64,000 bases of DNA from Dacryopinax spathularia (GCA_037974965.1 JBBPFI010000002.1:2852001-2916000), one strand, 5' to 3'; positions 34,774 through 48,274 are shown, counted from the first letter of the stretch. Notes: generated by a model not told the origin, from the letters alone. Program-made: numbers and translations.

Positions 34774-35975
34774 ATGGCCAGTACTAGCAGGGAGTCGAGT
34801 ACTATGGCTTCCACTTCGCCTCCATCTCGAGCGCGCAGAGACGTAAGGCGACATGAGAAGTACTACTGGGAGGATGGAAATGTCGTGTTCCAGGTGCGCT
34901 CTTCAACCGAGGTTTCCGGCATCAATATACTAATTCTCTTCAAGGTAGAAGATACATTGTTCAGAGTGCACCGATATCTCTTCGAGCAGAGTGCGGTGTT
35001 TGGCGCCATGTTCTCCCTCCCTCCGCCCACGGGTTTGCCTGTCGAAGGGTCTTCAGACAGCAACCCAGTCCACTTGAAAAGCGTCTCGGCCACCTCTTTC
35101 GAGCATTTATTGTGGTACATGTACCCTGGGTGAGCGTGGCCCGTTCGCGGTGAAGGTGGAATGCTGACATGCAAGGACAGCTTTCATGATGATCGGTGTG
35201 CCATACCGGCTGACGGGTGGGTGCAAGTGTTGGATATGGCAACTATGTTCGATTTCGAGCGGATACGAGCGAGCGCTATCAGTGTCTTGTCGAGGTGTGC
35301 GGATCCCATGTTCAGGTTAGGAAAGGTCATATTTGTGAAAGAACCCGAATCTGAACTGCTACTCTTAGGCTAAAGCTTGCAAACCGTTTTCATATCGATG
35401 AATGGTTCATAGACTGCTATGCCGACCTTTGCATGAGGCCGGCGTACTTCACTCAGGATGAATTAGAACAACTGGGCTATGATACGGCTCTTCGACTGAT
35501 GCACGCTCGCGAACTCGTCCGATCACACCTCTTCCGACGCGCTCACGGGCAAGGAGCGCTTTGGCCCTGCCCTAACGGCCGAGGCTCCAAGAAAACCAGC
35601 TGTGCTGAGCGTGTCGCAACCGCGACATGCGAAGTGCTGCTCAAGGGTACCGATAGCACGACATTATTGGCTCCCACGCTGCATGCTGCCCTGGAGCCGA
35701 AAAAGGATCGTACACTCCGAGAGAACGGCGTTTGCGGATACTGCGCTTTGCAGTGGGACAAGCTCATCAAGGAATGGCTCGCTGTCGAAGAGGTGCGCAA
35801 GATCCTGAAGGGTATCTTCCGACCTGGGACAGATGGCAGCCGAGAAAGCTCACCGGCGTACGTATACTCTGGCCTTGGACAATCTGAACAACTTGCTGAC
35901 CTTAGTGCTAGTCGCGGGCTGTCCGTCAGTACTTCGCCCCGAGAACTTGAGGGGCATATGTCGACCTCTGCATGA
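34774..35975 (+). CDS. BTB/POZ domain protein of the basidiomycete-expanded family
   Basis: Exons 34774-34893, 34945-35129, 35181-35315 and 35369-35975 give 348 residues. The BTB core is KYYWEDGNVVFQVEDTLFRV, HRYLFEQSAVFGAMFSLPPP, then SFEHLLWYMYPG. A BACK-like helical part follows (WVQVLDMATMFDFERIRASA, LANRFHIDEWFIDCYADLC, YFTQDELEQLGYDTALRLM). A late region has paired cysteines (CGYCALQW). In this fungal family BTB domains mediate dimerisation or cullin-3 binding, but specific roles are mostly unknown. A second ATG at 34804 is also possible. The C-terminal 60 residues are Ser-rich and probably disordered. Confidence 0.82.
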
Positions 35976-36637
35976 CTCGCGAAGAAGGCTGCTATGACCA
36001 TCACGACCTGCCTCACGCATACACGCTTACACAATGTTCCGGACTATCCTTCATTTCTGGTAATATAGTGGCATAGACTTGCACTGTATCATATCTTTTC
36101 CCCAAATAAGCCACGCACACGATCGGACTAACGAGAAGCCTTCAAATAACTGTCCGGCGCCAGGACGGCTTATCAAGCATTTAGTCTTGCAAATTATAAA
36201 GCGGGATGCTGGACTCTGTTCCTGGCTAGAAAAGATCGAAGCGTCTGCGTAGAAATATCAGCGGGTGAATTGGGCCGATTCACAAAGAAGCGGGGTAAAA
36301 AGCCCCGAATTGCTGCCGGTCTCCTGACGTCGTCTCACGCACTCCGGCTTCCGTCCACAGACCCACGGACCGCGGGCAAAGGACGTCCTTCTCGACGACA
36401 CGACGCGTTGCCCTTCTGAACACACATCTTGCTCTTGTCCCTGCTTGTCCAACTTTGTGTCGTTGCGCATATACCCTGCCCTGTGCTAGCCTGCAAGCCC
36501 GTGCGTGTTCGAACCGGCTCCTCGGCACCTTCCACACAGGACGCGTCAGCCAGACAAGTTCCTGAGTTGATATAAGGCATGCACGCCCTACGGGCTCGTA
36601 TATGCGCTTTTTTCTGACTACATCGATAGCCATTACT
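35976..36637. other. Intergenic, upstream of bbc1
   Basis: 662 bp without a gene. TATAAGG at about 36571-36577 sits some 60 bp before the preferred bbc1 start codon and too close to the alternative ATG at 36602, which favours the start at 36638. Confidence 0.5.
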
Positions 36638-39600
36638 ATGTCTGACACACCGGAGACACCTCCCAAGCCAAAGATCGGCTCGCTGCGCGACCGTATCGCG
36701 GCGTTCGAGTCCAAGCCTGCTGCTAATGCTCCTAATGCTCCGCCTCCACCCGCACCAGGTCCCCGTCCCACTCGTCAATGGAAACCGAAGCCCGTCGACG
36801 CTCCGGCTCAGCCCTCCGTATCCAGCGGCACAGAGTCGCCTGAACGCAAGGTCTCAGCTACTCATAGTGGTATGTCAGCTAGCGATGCGAGGGAGAGCAT
36901 TCAGCGTGCTGGTGGGAGCTTAAAGGAGAGGATGGCGGCTTTGCAGGGCAAGGGTGCGTTTGGCCCGGCTGGAGGTGCTCCGCCTCCGCCAGTCGCCGCG
37001 AAGCCGCGAGAGTGGAAGAAACCGGTCGTCTCTCCTCCTCCTGTCGAAGCAGAGCCCAAGGCTGCTACCGAAGGCGAAGCTGCCAAGTCGCCCTCACCTC
37101 CAACAGTCGCCGCTGCTGACGAGTCAAAGCCGGCCGACGAGGCCTCTACCGCACCTACCCCAGTCGCACAGGATGACACAGCCACCTCCCCCGTTGAGCA
37201 TGCGGCTTCACCCCCAGCTGTCTCCGAGGCTCCAGTAGCCGAAGGAGAGGCTGAAGGTGACGCACCTGAGAAGACGGAAGAGGAACTCGAGGCCGAGCGC
37301 CGAGCCGCCATCGCTGCTCGCATGGCTCGTCTTGGAGGTGCGCGTGTGGGCATGGCCCCAATGTTCGGTGGTCCCAAACCGAAGCCGGCACCGAAACCGT
37401 CTTTCCATGAATCCGACTCGGGCAAGGAAACGTCTGAAGAGCCAAAACCGGAGAGGATTCCGGTCCTGCCTATTTTGCCGAAGGTTATCTCTCCTCCCCT
37501 TGGGGAGAAGAAGGAGGACGAACACGTTACCGCAGAGGCTGAAGAGGCCAAGCAGCCCGATGTTACTTCGCCTGTATCAGACACGCCTGCCGCAACTGAA
37601 GAAGCTGCTGCTCATCCTACCGCGTCTGTCGCCTCTCCGAGTGAACTACATGCCGAGGCACCTCGTCTGGATGCCGAACACCCCGAAGACGCGACTGCCG
37701 ATGCTGCACCTACCCAGTCGTCCACCGATTCTGCCGCGCCTCACCCCCCTAAGCCCATCTCGATGCCCATGCCCGCTGCACCTCGCCGCGCTGCTCCACC
37801 GAGGCGCAACCGTGCCCCGCCGGCTCCACCGGCTGGAGGCGAAGAGAAGCTGCTCGACGCTGATCAAGTTGCTATCAACGAAGCGGAAGGCGTGAAGCAA
37901 GATCTGCTTGCTGCTAAGGATGTCGAAGGCCCACAGCTCGGTGCCGATACTGTTCCTGCAGTCGTGGAATCTGCTGAGAAGGAAATCAAGCCAGAGGCGG
38001 AGGAAGACGTTGCTGCGCCGAAGGAGGCACCAGGTCATGACGAGGCTGCTGGCGAGAAGGTCGCAGTGAAAGAGGCTGAGAAGGTCAAAGAGGACCTCAA
38101 GGCTGCTGAAGACGTGGAGAAGCCAGATCTTGGTCCGTCCAAGCCGGCTGAAGAGTTGGTAGTCGTCAAGGCAGAAGAGCCGGAGCAGACGGCGCACAGC
38201 GAAGAGCCCGAATTGTCTGAGCAACATGAACCTGCCCACGCTGACGAAGGCACTTCTGAGATCGAACATACGGCGTCATCTGAGGCAGCGCTGAACAAGA
38301 AGGAAGTGGACGCAGAGGAGCCCACTCTTTCGGCGGATGCACCGGTTGCACCTGAGATACCCGACTCTGCTATTGCCCCTGGTGGCTTCAGCGTCCACGC
38401 CGAACCGTCCAACGAACCCGGCTCAGTCGACAACGTCGCATCGCCCATTTCCGATTCCGCTCCCAACCCAGCCGAAGCTGAAGAAGAGGATGAGGACGAA
38501 GAGGCCGCTCGCAGACGCAGGGTCGCTGAGAGAATGAAGAAGGTTAGTACTGACTGATGTACATACTGTGCTCGCAAATATAACTGTTGTTTTGTTCGTA
38601 GCTTGGCGGCGTCACGTTCGGCATGCCAGTTCCAGCCTTCCCGCCAAAGAGGGGTTCGACATCTTCAACGGCGAAGGACACGCCAATCTCGCCAGTTACA
38701 TCGGAGCATGCAAAGCCGCCTGCGCCAATACTCGCGCATGAAATCAACGACGAGCCGGAGCATGAGGATGAAGTCGAGGCGTCAGCAGAGGCACCTGTCC
38801 AGGACGAAGAGACGGATGATGTCAAGCTGGAGAACGAAGAGTTCCCAGCCGGCGGAAAACCACTCGAGCTGCCTAAGCGAGAACCCACGCCCGAGCAACC
38901 AGTCGAATATCATGAGGAGGAGGTCGACCACGAGGAAGAAATGAAAGCCGAGGAGGAGAAACAAGCTCCTCCTGTGCCTTTACCTAGGCGATCCTTGCCA
39001 CCACCTCCGCCGCCTCCCGTCGCTCACGATGAGCCTGCTGCCGATGAAGTAGACGATTCGGCCGATGTCGAGCTGGAGAACGAACAGTTTCCGGCAGGAC
39101 ACGATGTCGACGCCTTAGATCCTGAGGACGCCGAAGAAGTCGTGAATTATCACGAAGAAGAGGCCGGAGAAGAGGATGTTGCCCCTCCTCCGCTTCCATG
39201 GCACAGGCCCGGACGATCTCTTCCACCACCGCCTCCACCACCTGCAGCTCATAATGAGCCAGAATCGCAACCGGAAGAGGAGAACGATGCGGACGAGCAG
39301 GAGAATACACCAGAAGACGTGAACGAGGTTATGGTGACTCACGCCGAGGCTGATGCACCTGCTTTGCCAGCTGGAGAATCGCAGAAGATCATCGAACAGC
39401 CTGTCGTTGAGGAGGAAACTGTTGCGGACCGTTCAGGTGCCCCTGTCATAGCCTTGGTAAATAGCGAGGCGCTGGTTTACGACGACGATGAGCCAGGTAT
39501 GGGCTTCGTCCTTTTCTGATTACAAACACAGGGGAATGCTAACGGATTCCAGACCCTATCGATCCGGCTTTCTACTCGCCTCCCAGCCGTCAAGCGTCCT

Positions 39601-41572
39601 TCAGCAGTCTTCCCAAGGTGAAAATCCCGACAAGCCAGGGACCATCTCCTACCCTGACTACCGGGCCATCGGCAGCACGCGTGGCTGAGCCAGCACCTGC
39701 ACCTGTGGCCAACCCGCCAGCCGCACCAGAACAAGCTGAAGAGGATGAGGAGGACGAAGAACAAGCTCGTCGCAGGACAATCGCAGCCCGGATGGCTAAA
39801 GTGAGTAACATGAATCTGCCGAAGATTACTGAAAGCTCATATGCGGCATTAGCTGGGCGGCCTGCGTTTCGGTGTTCCACCTTCACTGCCGCCAAAGCGC
39901 TCTGCTCCACCTCCTCCACCTGAGGAAGAAGTTGCAACCGAATCGGAGGCCGTACCTGAACATGAAGCCAACGAGGCTGACAAACAAGAGGAGGACGCGG
40001 CTCCCACTGCTGAGGAAGATGAGTATGCACGTCGGCAAGCGATCCTTGCGAGACTGGTTGCTGGTGGAGGACGCGGGTTTGGCATGGGTCCGACATTGGC
40101 GCCTCCCGTACCGCCACCAGGCATGCAGCGTTCTGTGACCGAGGACCGGATCGCTGACGCCACTGAGGAGAATGCGCCCAACGAAGACGCGACTGCCGAT
40201 GCTGAGGTTGACGAGCCTCCGCCGCCGCCTCCGCGACCGCAACGTGCCGTTCCGCCTCCTGAGCGCCAGTCCACGACAGAGTCGACTTCCAGCATTCCTC
40301 CGCCGCCGCCAGCCAGGGCTCTTCCCCCTGTCAGACCTCCCGCGCCGTCGGAATCGGAAGACGATGGCGAAGTTGTGGATGGCTCAGAAAGTTTCGAGGA
40401 CGTCCAAGCGGAAGAAGAGGAAGACGCAGAGGAAGAGGAGGAAGTGCCTCCTCCTCCGCCTCCGCGAGTTGCGCGTACGACGCTTCCACCTCTTCCTCAG
40501 GAAGAAATTCCTCCACCTTTGCCTGCTGGCCGACATAGCTCCTCTTCAGCTCCTGGTGGACGGCCGCCAGTTCCACAGGCTGCACCTCCCCCGCCGCCGC
40601 CGACTCGTGACGTGCCTGCGCCTCAGAGAGGTGGCAGCGGGCACAGCGGCTTCGCCTCGGTACGCGAAGCTCCCCGAAGCGCAAGCAGCAAGCTGCAATC
40701 TCCAGCTTCCCAGCGTGATGTTTCTCGCGAACGAACATTATCACCACCGAGGACGTACGCCTCCCCAACGGAGACCAGCCTCTCACAATGGGAGCTCCCT
40801 GAAATTCCCAGCTCCTCTCTCGGCCTTGGCGAGACTGTCAACAGTCTCTCCTCCTGGAGCGAAGACGACACGATGTACGCCTCCGCGCAAGCGCAAGCTG
40901 AGCCTTCCGCGCCTGCCCCACCTCCGAAGCCTATCACTCTCCCGGAGCTGGACGGCGACCAACTTATGGCTCTCTGGGGCACGGTCGGCACCCGCGTACT
41001 GCAAGCCGCCTCCCAGCTAGCGGAACAAAGCAAGCGCGCCGTGATCGGCGACGGTACCGGCGATGGCTTTGTCCACGCGGCTTTGGACCTCGTACCCAGC
41101 GCACTCAAACCGCTCCAACCACATGTCTACGGCTACCTAATATTCTCCATGTCTGGCCAGCACCTCCAGCGTCGCACAAGTGATATAATGGAAGGCGACA
41201 TAGCAGTCATCACGGATGCGGAGTTCAAGGGCCGCAAGGGGCTTGTGCCGTATCATCTTACGCATGTTGGGACGCCGCAGGATCCGGTGGTTGGCGTTGT
41301 ACATGAGTTCGAGCCGAAGAATAGCAAGATTAGGGTGTTGACGGCAGCGGGGCATGCGAATCACTATCCGGTGAGTTCATGGTCTTACTACTTCTCTCCT
41401 CAATGCTTCTCTCCTTCACCACTATCCCTCACCACTTCTCGCTTACCACTTCTTTTTCTGCAAATTTGGCACTGACGATGGAATGCAGACGATCGAGTCG
41501 GTTAGTTATAAGCTAGACGACCTAAAGCACGGGTCGTTCAAGGTGTATCGGGTTGCCCAAATCCCAGCATGA
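36638..41572 (+). CDS. bbc1: Bbc1/Mti1/Aim3-like actin-patch protein
   Basis: Exons 36638-38542, 38602-39496, 39553-39800, 39853-41370 and 41489-41572 give 1,549 residues. The N-terminus (MSDTPETPPKPKIGSLRDRI, then GGSLKERMAALQGKGAFG) and the C-terminal domain match the Bbc1/Aim3 family. That domain covers about the last 230 residues, with LPELDGDQLMALWGTVGTR, VHAALDLVPSALKPLQP, EGDIAVITDAEFKGRKGL and YKLDDLKHGSFKVYRV. In yeast Bbc1 restrains Las17/WASP and myosin-I at endocytic patches. The long middle is acidic and proline-rich, with poly-Pro blocks suited to SH3 partners. It has four copies of a basic motif of the form RR..IA.RMA.LGG...GM. The N-terminal SH3 domain of yeast Bbc1 is not seen. 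Confidence 0.88.
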
Positions 41573-42740
41573 GCCCAACTCGCCCTAGCCTTTACCTCGG
41601 TGCTCGAGCTAGATGCTGACCCCAATACTCCTACCAACGTCTTCTTGCAACTGTATACACGCGCATATTCTCTCGATGAACTGGACGGCGGATGGAGGTC
41701 CCTTCTTTTCTCCCTAAAGCTTTACTGACGCATGACGACCGTAATTATGCTTCCCCCATATTCTCGCATATTGTATATGACAATCCCACGATTTATCCAC
41801 GTTCTTGTCCCCACGGTTCTTGCACCTCGCAACCAGACAGGCCGACCTCTGCGTGCTTACAAAGCCAAGTTCCCCCCCTCTGCTCCTTTCAGGACAACCC
41901 CACAAAGACAAAGCCCAAGAAACGCATAATCACGCGCTCCTCGGAACCAATCCCACCCGCTCCCATGGCACAGCTTAGGGGTCCACCAATAGCGCCACAG
42001 AAGAAGGCGGTGATGTCGCGCGCGCCGCATTGACACGATGATCACCGTGACTGCTGCGTGTAATCGGCGGTGTGTGAGATGGGTGAGGAGGCGTAAGCGC
42101 CCGGCGGGGATGAGCCAACGCCGGAGGGACTCAACGAGAGCTGCGGAGTTGATTACTGCTTCAACCTTGAGTCACTTCAGCTGTGTATCGATAGCATCAG
42201 CGTTACTTGTACCTTTATCTGCTCTAACTCCGCTGGTCTGGACAAGCAAGTGCGCGGGAATTCGGGCGGCTTCTGAGGAGACGAACGTTCATCCTTCACC
42301 CTTCAGCCTTCGCGCAGCAAGCATCAACGATCACGCCCGAACAATCACCCAAGCGGTCCTTCAATCACGAACAATCAACGATCAACCGACAAGCCAGCAA
42401 GCACGTACCATCACCCACCCAGCACCACCCAGCAGAGCAGTAACGCAGCCCAGCCAGCAAGAACCTCATAGCGGCGATCGTCCGATACTAGTACTGCGCC
42501 CGCATAAGCAAGGAAGTCACCTTACCGACTAGCGTTGTCTTCGACCCTCTCCCTCGGATCACACAGAAGAAAGGGATCGACGCGCTGGATCGGGCATAGG
42601 CTGCCAGCCATAGACCGCAGCACCAGCTGCCCTCCCTCCTCGCCTCAATCAAATCACCATCCTCTCTCTGTAGCCTTACGACTGTACCATCGACACACTG
42701 TATACATCGACGTCAACCATATCAAGAGCAAGAGACGGCA
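41573..42740. other. Intergenic, 1.17 kb
   Basis: No gene recognised. A C/A-rich stretch with repeated AGCAAGCA, CCAGC and CACCCAG words runs from about 42310 to 42470. Several short frames are present but unconvincing. It presumably includes the promoter of the GH30 gene. Confidence 0.45.
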
Positions 42741-44695
42741 ATGCGTCTCCCCTTCTCGGCCCCATACCAAGCGCCGTATTCCTCTACCTCGGCAGGGAGC
42801 TCAAACCCGCTCTCTCTCCTTGCGGATACTTGTCGGCTGGCATGCAGATATCTCAGTGTATGCTGTAAAGATCAGGAGGATACTGCTCGATGTGCGCCCT
42901 CCCTCTCCTCCCTTGCGAGTGCATGCTTGACTGAGGCTGACTTGGGGCGGTTGTACTTAGGGGTCACGATATCGCCTATACCGGGGCAGACGATCAATGG
43001 GATTGGCGTATCCGGCGCTTGGTGGCCTCTGGACTTACAGGTGCGTCCTTCTTCCCTGCCTTCCATGCAGGCATCAGACTCTGACCAAGTGTGTGTGACA
43101 GCATTTCCCCCTCTCGCAGCGGGAACGAGTCGCCGAGCTCTTGTTTAGTAAGGAGACTGGCTTGGGGCTATCGAGTTATCGGTATAATATTGGTGCTGGT
43201 GGGAAGGGTGTCGGGAACTGTCCTTCGTACGTCTGCCTCCTACCTTGAGCGCATAGGAGAGAGGCTCACGCTAGATTGGCGATGTAGACGCTGCCCGCCA
43301 ACGCCCTACGTCTCCCCAGGAGTCTACAACCACACCGCCGACCACGCCTCCAATTTCTACCTCCTCGCTGCCGCCGGATACGGCGTCGAACAGCTCACAG
43401 CGTTCATCAATTCCGCCCCGCCCGACCTGACGAGTAATGGCGATGCGTGCGGAGGGATGATGGTCAAGGAGAACGTGCCGGCGTTTGCGACGTATCTGAA
43501 GGATGTGTTGGAGTATTGGGGTACGCAGGGGGTCAGGTTTGGGTACGTTAGTCCGATGAATGAGCCTGACAACGTGAGCGCCTCGTTTCCCCCCTTGCTT
43601 GTGAAATCAGCTGAACACGATGATAGAACTTTGCCAACCTGGACGGCTCGCCCTGCAGACAAGAAGGCATGGCTGTCCTCCCCGCCATCCGCGCTCTCCT
43701 CCCCTCCATCCTCAGGCGCACCCTCGACTCCTCACCCCACACAGCACACATCGGCATCCTCGCCGACGAGACATCAACCGTCCCCGAATTCCTCCCCGAG
43801 ATCCCGCTCTGGCTCCCGCAGGCCAAATCGCATATAGCAGCTGTGGCGCATCATGATTACCTCTTTGCGGATGAGAGGAGCTCGAGGTTGATGGGTGTTG
43901 AGGGACGGGCGTTGAGTGGAGGGAGGGAGATGTGGTTTACGGAGATATGCTGTTTCAGGACGAGGGAGGGGGAGAGGGAGGGGGACCCGTTGGCTCCTTT
44001 GGCGTATGGGCAAACGTACGAGTGAGTGTCACCACCTCTCTTGCGCACTTTTCCCCTTGCCGTTCGATGTTTTCGGGTCGATATATGCGCATATACTTAC
44101 CCATTTTGTGTGCGCTTGCAGCCCAACGATGGTCGGCGCCCTCCAACTCGGTTTGATCCTGTACAAAGCCTTCGTCACGGTCGGTGACGCGCACTTTGAC
44201 TGGTGGACCGCCGTCAGCAAAGCGATGGGCTGCTCTCCCTCCTCCAACTCCACCAATGCGACCGAGCCGAACACCTGCGCAACATCAGTGAACAAACACG
44301 GCTACAACGATGGCTTATTGTACTACGACCCCCTCTACCACAAAACGCACAACTACTCTATCTACCTCACAAAGCGCTACTACCTAATGAAGCACTTCAG
44401 CCGGTTCATCCCCATCGGCTCGGTGAGGTACGACGTCTTCGGCGCCTCGGCCACTCAAAGGGTCATGGCGTTCAAGCTCCCGAAGGACGGCGGGTGGAGC
44501 GTGATCGTAATGAACCTTGCGCTGGAGGGAGAGGGGAGCCTGGAGTTGGAGTATGTGGATATGGGGCGGTTGAGGGAGGCGTGGAGGACGACGGAGGAGA
44601 GCGATTGGGAGAGGGTCAGGGTGAGGGAGGGCGAGAAGGGGAGGGTGAGGCTCGCGTTGCCCGCGCTGAGCATTACGACGCTGCTCTTTGGTTAA
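42741..44695 (+). CDS. Glycoside hydrolase family 30, endo-beta-1,6-galactanase-like
   Basis: Exons 42741-42891, 42961-43040, 43102-43226, 43288-43573, 43627-44021 and 44122-44695 give 536 residues. Family features in order: PGQTINGIGVSGAWWPLDLQ, GLGLSSYRYNIGAGG, then VSPMNEPDN with the acid/base Glu. Next come MWFTEICCF with the probable nucleophile Glu, a Ser/Asn/Thr-rich loop, and a C-terminal beta-sandwich ending ALSITTLLFG. Such enzymes cleave beta-1,6-linked galactan or glucan and are normally secreted. The proposed first exon lacks a clear signal peptide and is cysteine-rich, so the N-terminus is the weak point. An alternative 72-nt in-frame intron at 42776-42847 is possible. The catalytic part looks intact. 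Confidence 0.8.
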
Positions 44696-45598
44696 GCCTT
44701 GGTCAGCGTGGCACGCACGGCCTTTGGTGGGTCCACGACCTACAGTATGGGCTCGGGGGCAAGAACTGTATCGTTTCCTTGTGAGCATAGACTCTCTGTC
44801 CTGACGATTTTTCTGCTGTTGATTTGATTTGATTTTGTGCTTGCCTGGTGCTGCGCTGTGACGATTTTTTGTTTTTGTTTCACCATGTTTTGTGCATTCA
44901 ACTGACTGTATAGAAACCCATGCAATCTCCTCATTCTTGTACTACTAGGTGTGCAATGTCATTATCATGTTTCCTAGATGCTTGAAGACGTCGTTTGGAG
45001 CGGGAGAGATGGTGAGAGCATATATATTCAGGGGAAAGAGGCGGAACCTTGCGGTTTTCTCAGGAGTCAGGTGTATCCGTCCCAGCATCAAGCTCCGCCG
45101 GGGGAAGGCCTCTGAAGGTCACGCTCACCTGTAGTCCCGTAAAAGCGCCATAATACGTCTGTTCACGTTACAAATCTGGACGCCTTCGGCTTCCCGCTGT
45201 CATATACCATATTCGGACAAGGGTCACTCAACCATGCGGTCCTATGCTGTGCTGTGCTGCCCAAGCATCTCCCGCGAAGGGCATGGCGCATTCCCGATGC
45301 AGCAGGGAGATAATGCGGCATCTCGACTGCGGCTGTACTGTCTACTATTCACTGTAGGCAAGATTGGCTCGTTAGCCTTGACTTGACTTGACTCGATATC
45401 GTGCGTGTTTGGCACGTGTTGGGGAGCGTCTTTTGACTCATTTCCGGCTGGTCAGTAGGCTATATAACGACGGGGAGTTTGGGACTGACCCGTGTCTGGG
45501 CGTCTCTTCCCCAGTCCTCGCTCAAATTTGGAGTTGTGCACCCCCAGTCAAGTTCAGCAAGAAGACTCACACTCGAATTTCATTCGGCCATATCGATC
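44696..45598. other. Intergenic upstream of the first F-box gene
   Basis: 903 bp. T-rich 3' flank follows the GH30 stop (TGATTTGATTTGATTTTG near 44820). TATATAA at 45461-45467 lies about 135 bp before the F-box start and could be its TATA box. No other feature seen. Confidence 0.45.
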
Positions 45599-47471
45599 AT
45601 GGCAGGTCGTACGGATCCCAATCTCCCAAGACCTCTTACACGTCGACGGAAGGCCTATCTGGACTGGCTGCGCGCCAACTCAGAGTTCCCTCCTTGGCCC
45701 TACCCAGGAGATACGATGTGAGGGCCTATTTTCCACAACCTGAGACATCTCGCTGACTGAAGTGGATGCGTCTTCAAGCTGGAGTGAGCGCACAACCCTG
45801 CCCGCCACAGAGGAAGAGCATGAAGCGGAACGTGTCCTCAAGGAGACCAAGGAGCACCTGAAGTTGCTTCGATCAGAAAAAGGCGTATACGACGGTATCC
45901 GTGAGGGATACGAGAAGTACCTATTCGCCTTGCGGGCAGAGCGAGCGCCCATCGCAAAGCTCCCGGACGACATCCTCATCCATATCTTCGCCGCCTGCGT
46001 TGCTGCGAAGCCTATCCTCAGGCTCAAGTACAAGGAGAAACACAAGCCAAGAACAGTGCCTCCTTGGAAACCGAGCGGTGCAACCACATCCGACTGGTCG
46101 AAGGCGCACGAGCAGTATCGCATTTACGTCTCTCATCCCCATCAAGTAACACTCTCCCACGTCTGCACCCGCTGGCGCAGAATTGTCCTCTCTACCGGTC
46201 CTTTTTGGTCCGAAATCCACACAGACCGGATCCCTCCACCCCATTATCGGCAACTTGACGTCGTCTTAAAGCGCTCAGCTGGTGCGCTACTCAGCCTCAC
46301 CATAACCGGACACGGCCATGGACATATGTCGGAGCGCGATTGCTCTAGCTCGCATCTGTCGCGTCTCCTCCAACTTGTCGCAAGACGGTTGCGATCTTTC
46401 CACCTGCCCACGTGTGAGCGCGCATGCGATACTGTGTTCTCAAAGTTTCGAACCGAATTCCACAACCTGGAAGAGCTCTACCTTTACACGGGCGACTGTC
46501 ACGGTTTTCAATGGGGCCCCACGGGCGGCGAACCAATTCCCAAGGCACCACCAGGTTTCAAGATAGAAGCGCCTCGCCTACGCAAAGCCAGCTTCAGTGG
46601 AACTCTTCGGGGGATAGAGCTTTGCAACTCGGAAGGAATCCAAGATCTCCGTCTAGACCTTTCTCGCGCTCGCTTTAACGACGTCACCGAACTCTTTCAG
46701 CGCGTCCAAGAGTTTCAGGACCTTCGCGTTCTTCACCTAGAATATTTCTGCTTCAATCGTCCACCGCCGACCCAGGAACTTGCATTCCAACTGCACCTCC
46801 CAAATCTGGAACTGCTCCAGATTAGGGAGAACCAGAAGACCGCGTCGCTCTTCTGGGTGTCGCAGATGCGGTTGCCTGCTCTGCGCACCCTGTCAATCGG
46901 CTACATTCCAGGCATTTATCGCAATTGGGATAGCGAGATCGATCCCGCTGCCTGGGATGGGTACACGGACAGACTTCGCTGTTTCCAACTTCACCCTGGA
47001 ATTACTGCTCTTGAGGTCTCCTATGAAGCATCAAAGTTCAAACGCGAGATTGCGAGGGACTCCAAGCGGGTACTGGAAATCCTACAACTTGTCAGATTCG
47101 GTGCTCTTCCGCAGCTCAAGAGCCTGTCTTTTTCCACGCAAGGCTACATCTCGTACCTGCCCAGAGAACCCTCATGGCCCAGGTCAGTACGAGCAGCCGT
47201 CAGCGACGTGCTGTACTTCCGTCGTTCTCAGCACAACCCTCTGCAATCGTTGTATGTCTCTCCACCCCTAGTCTGTGGGGAGACCCGTGGGATGAACTAT
47301 GCCGCCCACCTTGGAAACACTCTGTGCGCTTCTGCCCTCGCAGCTTCAGGCGGGAGAGAATGGACTGATGTTCTGCGAAGGCGCCTTGGAGGGCTTGGTT
47401 GCATGGTCTGGGGGGAGGGATCAGAACCTTTATTCCTGGAACAACTATATGATGACTCGGACGTATCGTAA
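45599..47471 (+). CDS. F-box protein, tandem paralogue 1
   Basis: Exons 45599-45717 and 45779-47471 give 603 residues. A coiled coil precedes the F-box (EHEAERVLKETKEHLKLLRS). The F-box itself, about residues 98-116, reads IAKLPDDILIHIFAACVA, followed later by QVTLSHVCTRWRRIVLSTGPFW. Beyond it are degenerate leucine-rich repeats (FHNLEELYLYTGDC, FQDLRVLHLEYF, LHLPNLELLQIREN, MRLPALRTLSIGYI). F-box proteins recruit substrates to SCF ubiquitin ligases through Skp1. This arrangement is the large lineage-specific family of basidiomycetes; substrates are unknown. A paralogue with the same two-exon layout follows 0.8 kb downstream. The 61-nt intron ends at CTTCAAG; the nearer AAG would break the frame. 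Confidence 0.85.
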
Positions 47472-48274
47472 CCGATTTGGGCGCTATCGTAATACCATTC
47501 TCTCGGCTCTCGGATGTGTATGTGATCATCTCTGTTTCGCCTAATGAGTAGCTGCGAGACATTGAGTGGACGAGTTTGCGAGAGAGACTGAACATCTGAT
47601 GAGGAGGCCCACGATGAAATCAAGCGATTTTTCGCATACAACGCGCTGCAGTCTCGGCAGCGGAATTGCCCGTGAGGTCGTATAGCAACCGCATAACGTT
47701 CTCGTTCTAGCAGATACCCTAGCTGCAATGCAAGTGTCCGCGGTACGGGTGTCACCCAGTGAGGCGGATGCTAATGCTTGCTACTTAATTAGAGCGGGTC
47801 GTGATACCAAGGTCCAATGACTCCGCTCCTTCCGCCTCTGTAACATCGAAAGCCGGCTACGAACACTCGGCCTAGTGTTTTTTCAAGTCCTCAGTCCATT
47901 CTCCAGTCGGGTGGGTCATCTGTTTTCCGCGGGTATACGGCTGGATCTCAGCTTCCTTGGGCCAGCCTGTCCCTGCAAGTTAGTAGGCAGGAAGAGCGGT
48001 ATCTGGGTGTCGGGCAAGCATACTTCTGATTGCCCCTTCCCAGTGGCTCCGGGTCGAGGGATTCGTGCGAGCCTGCGCGGTCGTCACCGCGACGTCGTCT
48101 TTCGACCCATTTCTCCTCAGCTGGATTGGGACTGTACGTTGGATCTCCGAATTGAAGACTGCTGCAGCGTTGTTACTCAGGCACTCCTTGCATCGGACAC
48201 CACCGACCAGCTTGCTTGGCCCCTTTCTCCGTCATCGACTATTCAAGGGCTGCCCTGCGCTGGCTATATCCACC
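47472..48274. other. Intergenic between the F-box paralogues
   Basis: 803 bp with no recognised gene. No obvious DNA similarity to the region upstream of the first paralogue was noticed, so the duplication appears old in its flanks. Confidence 0.45.
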
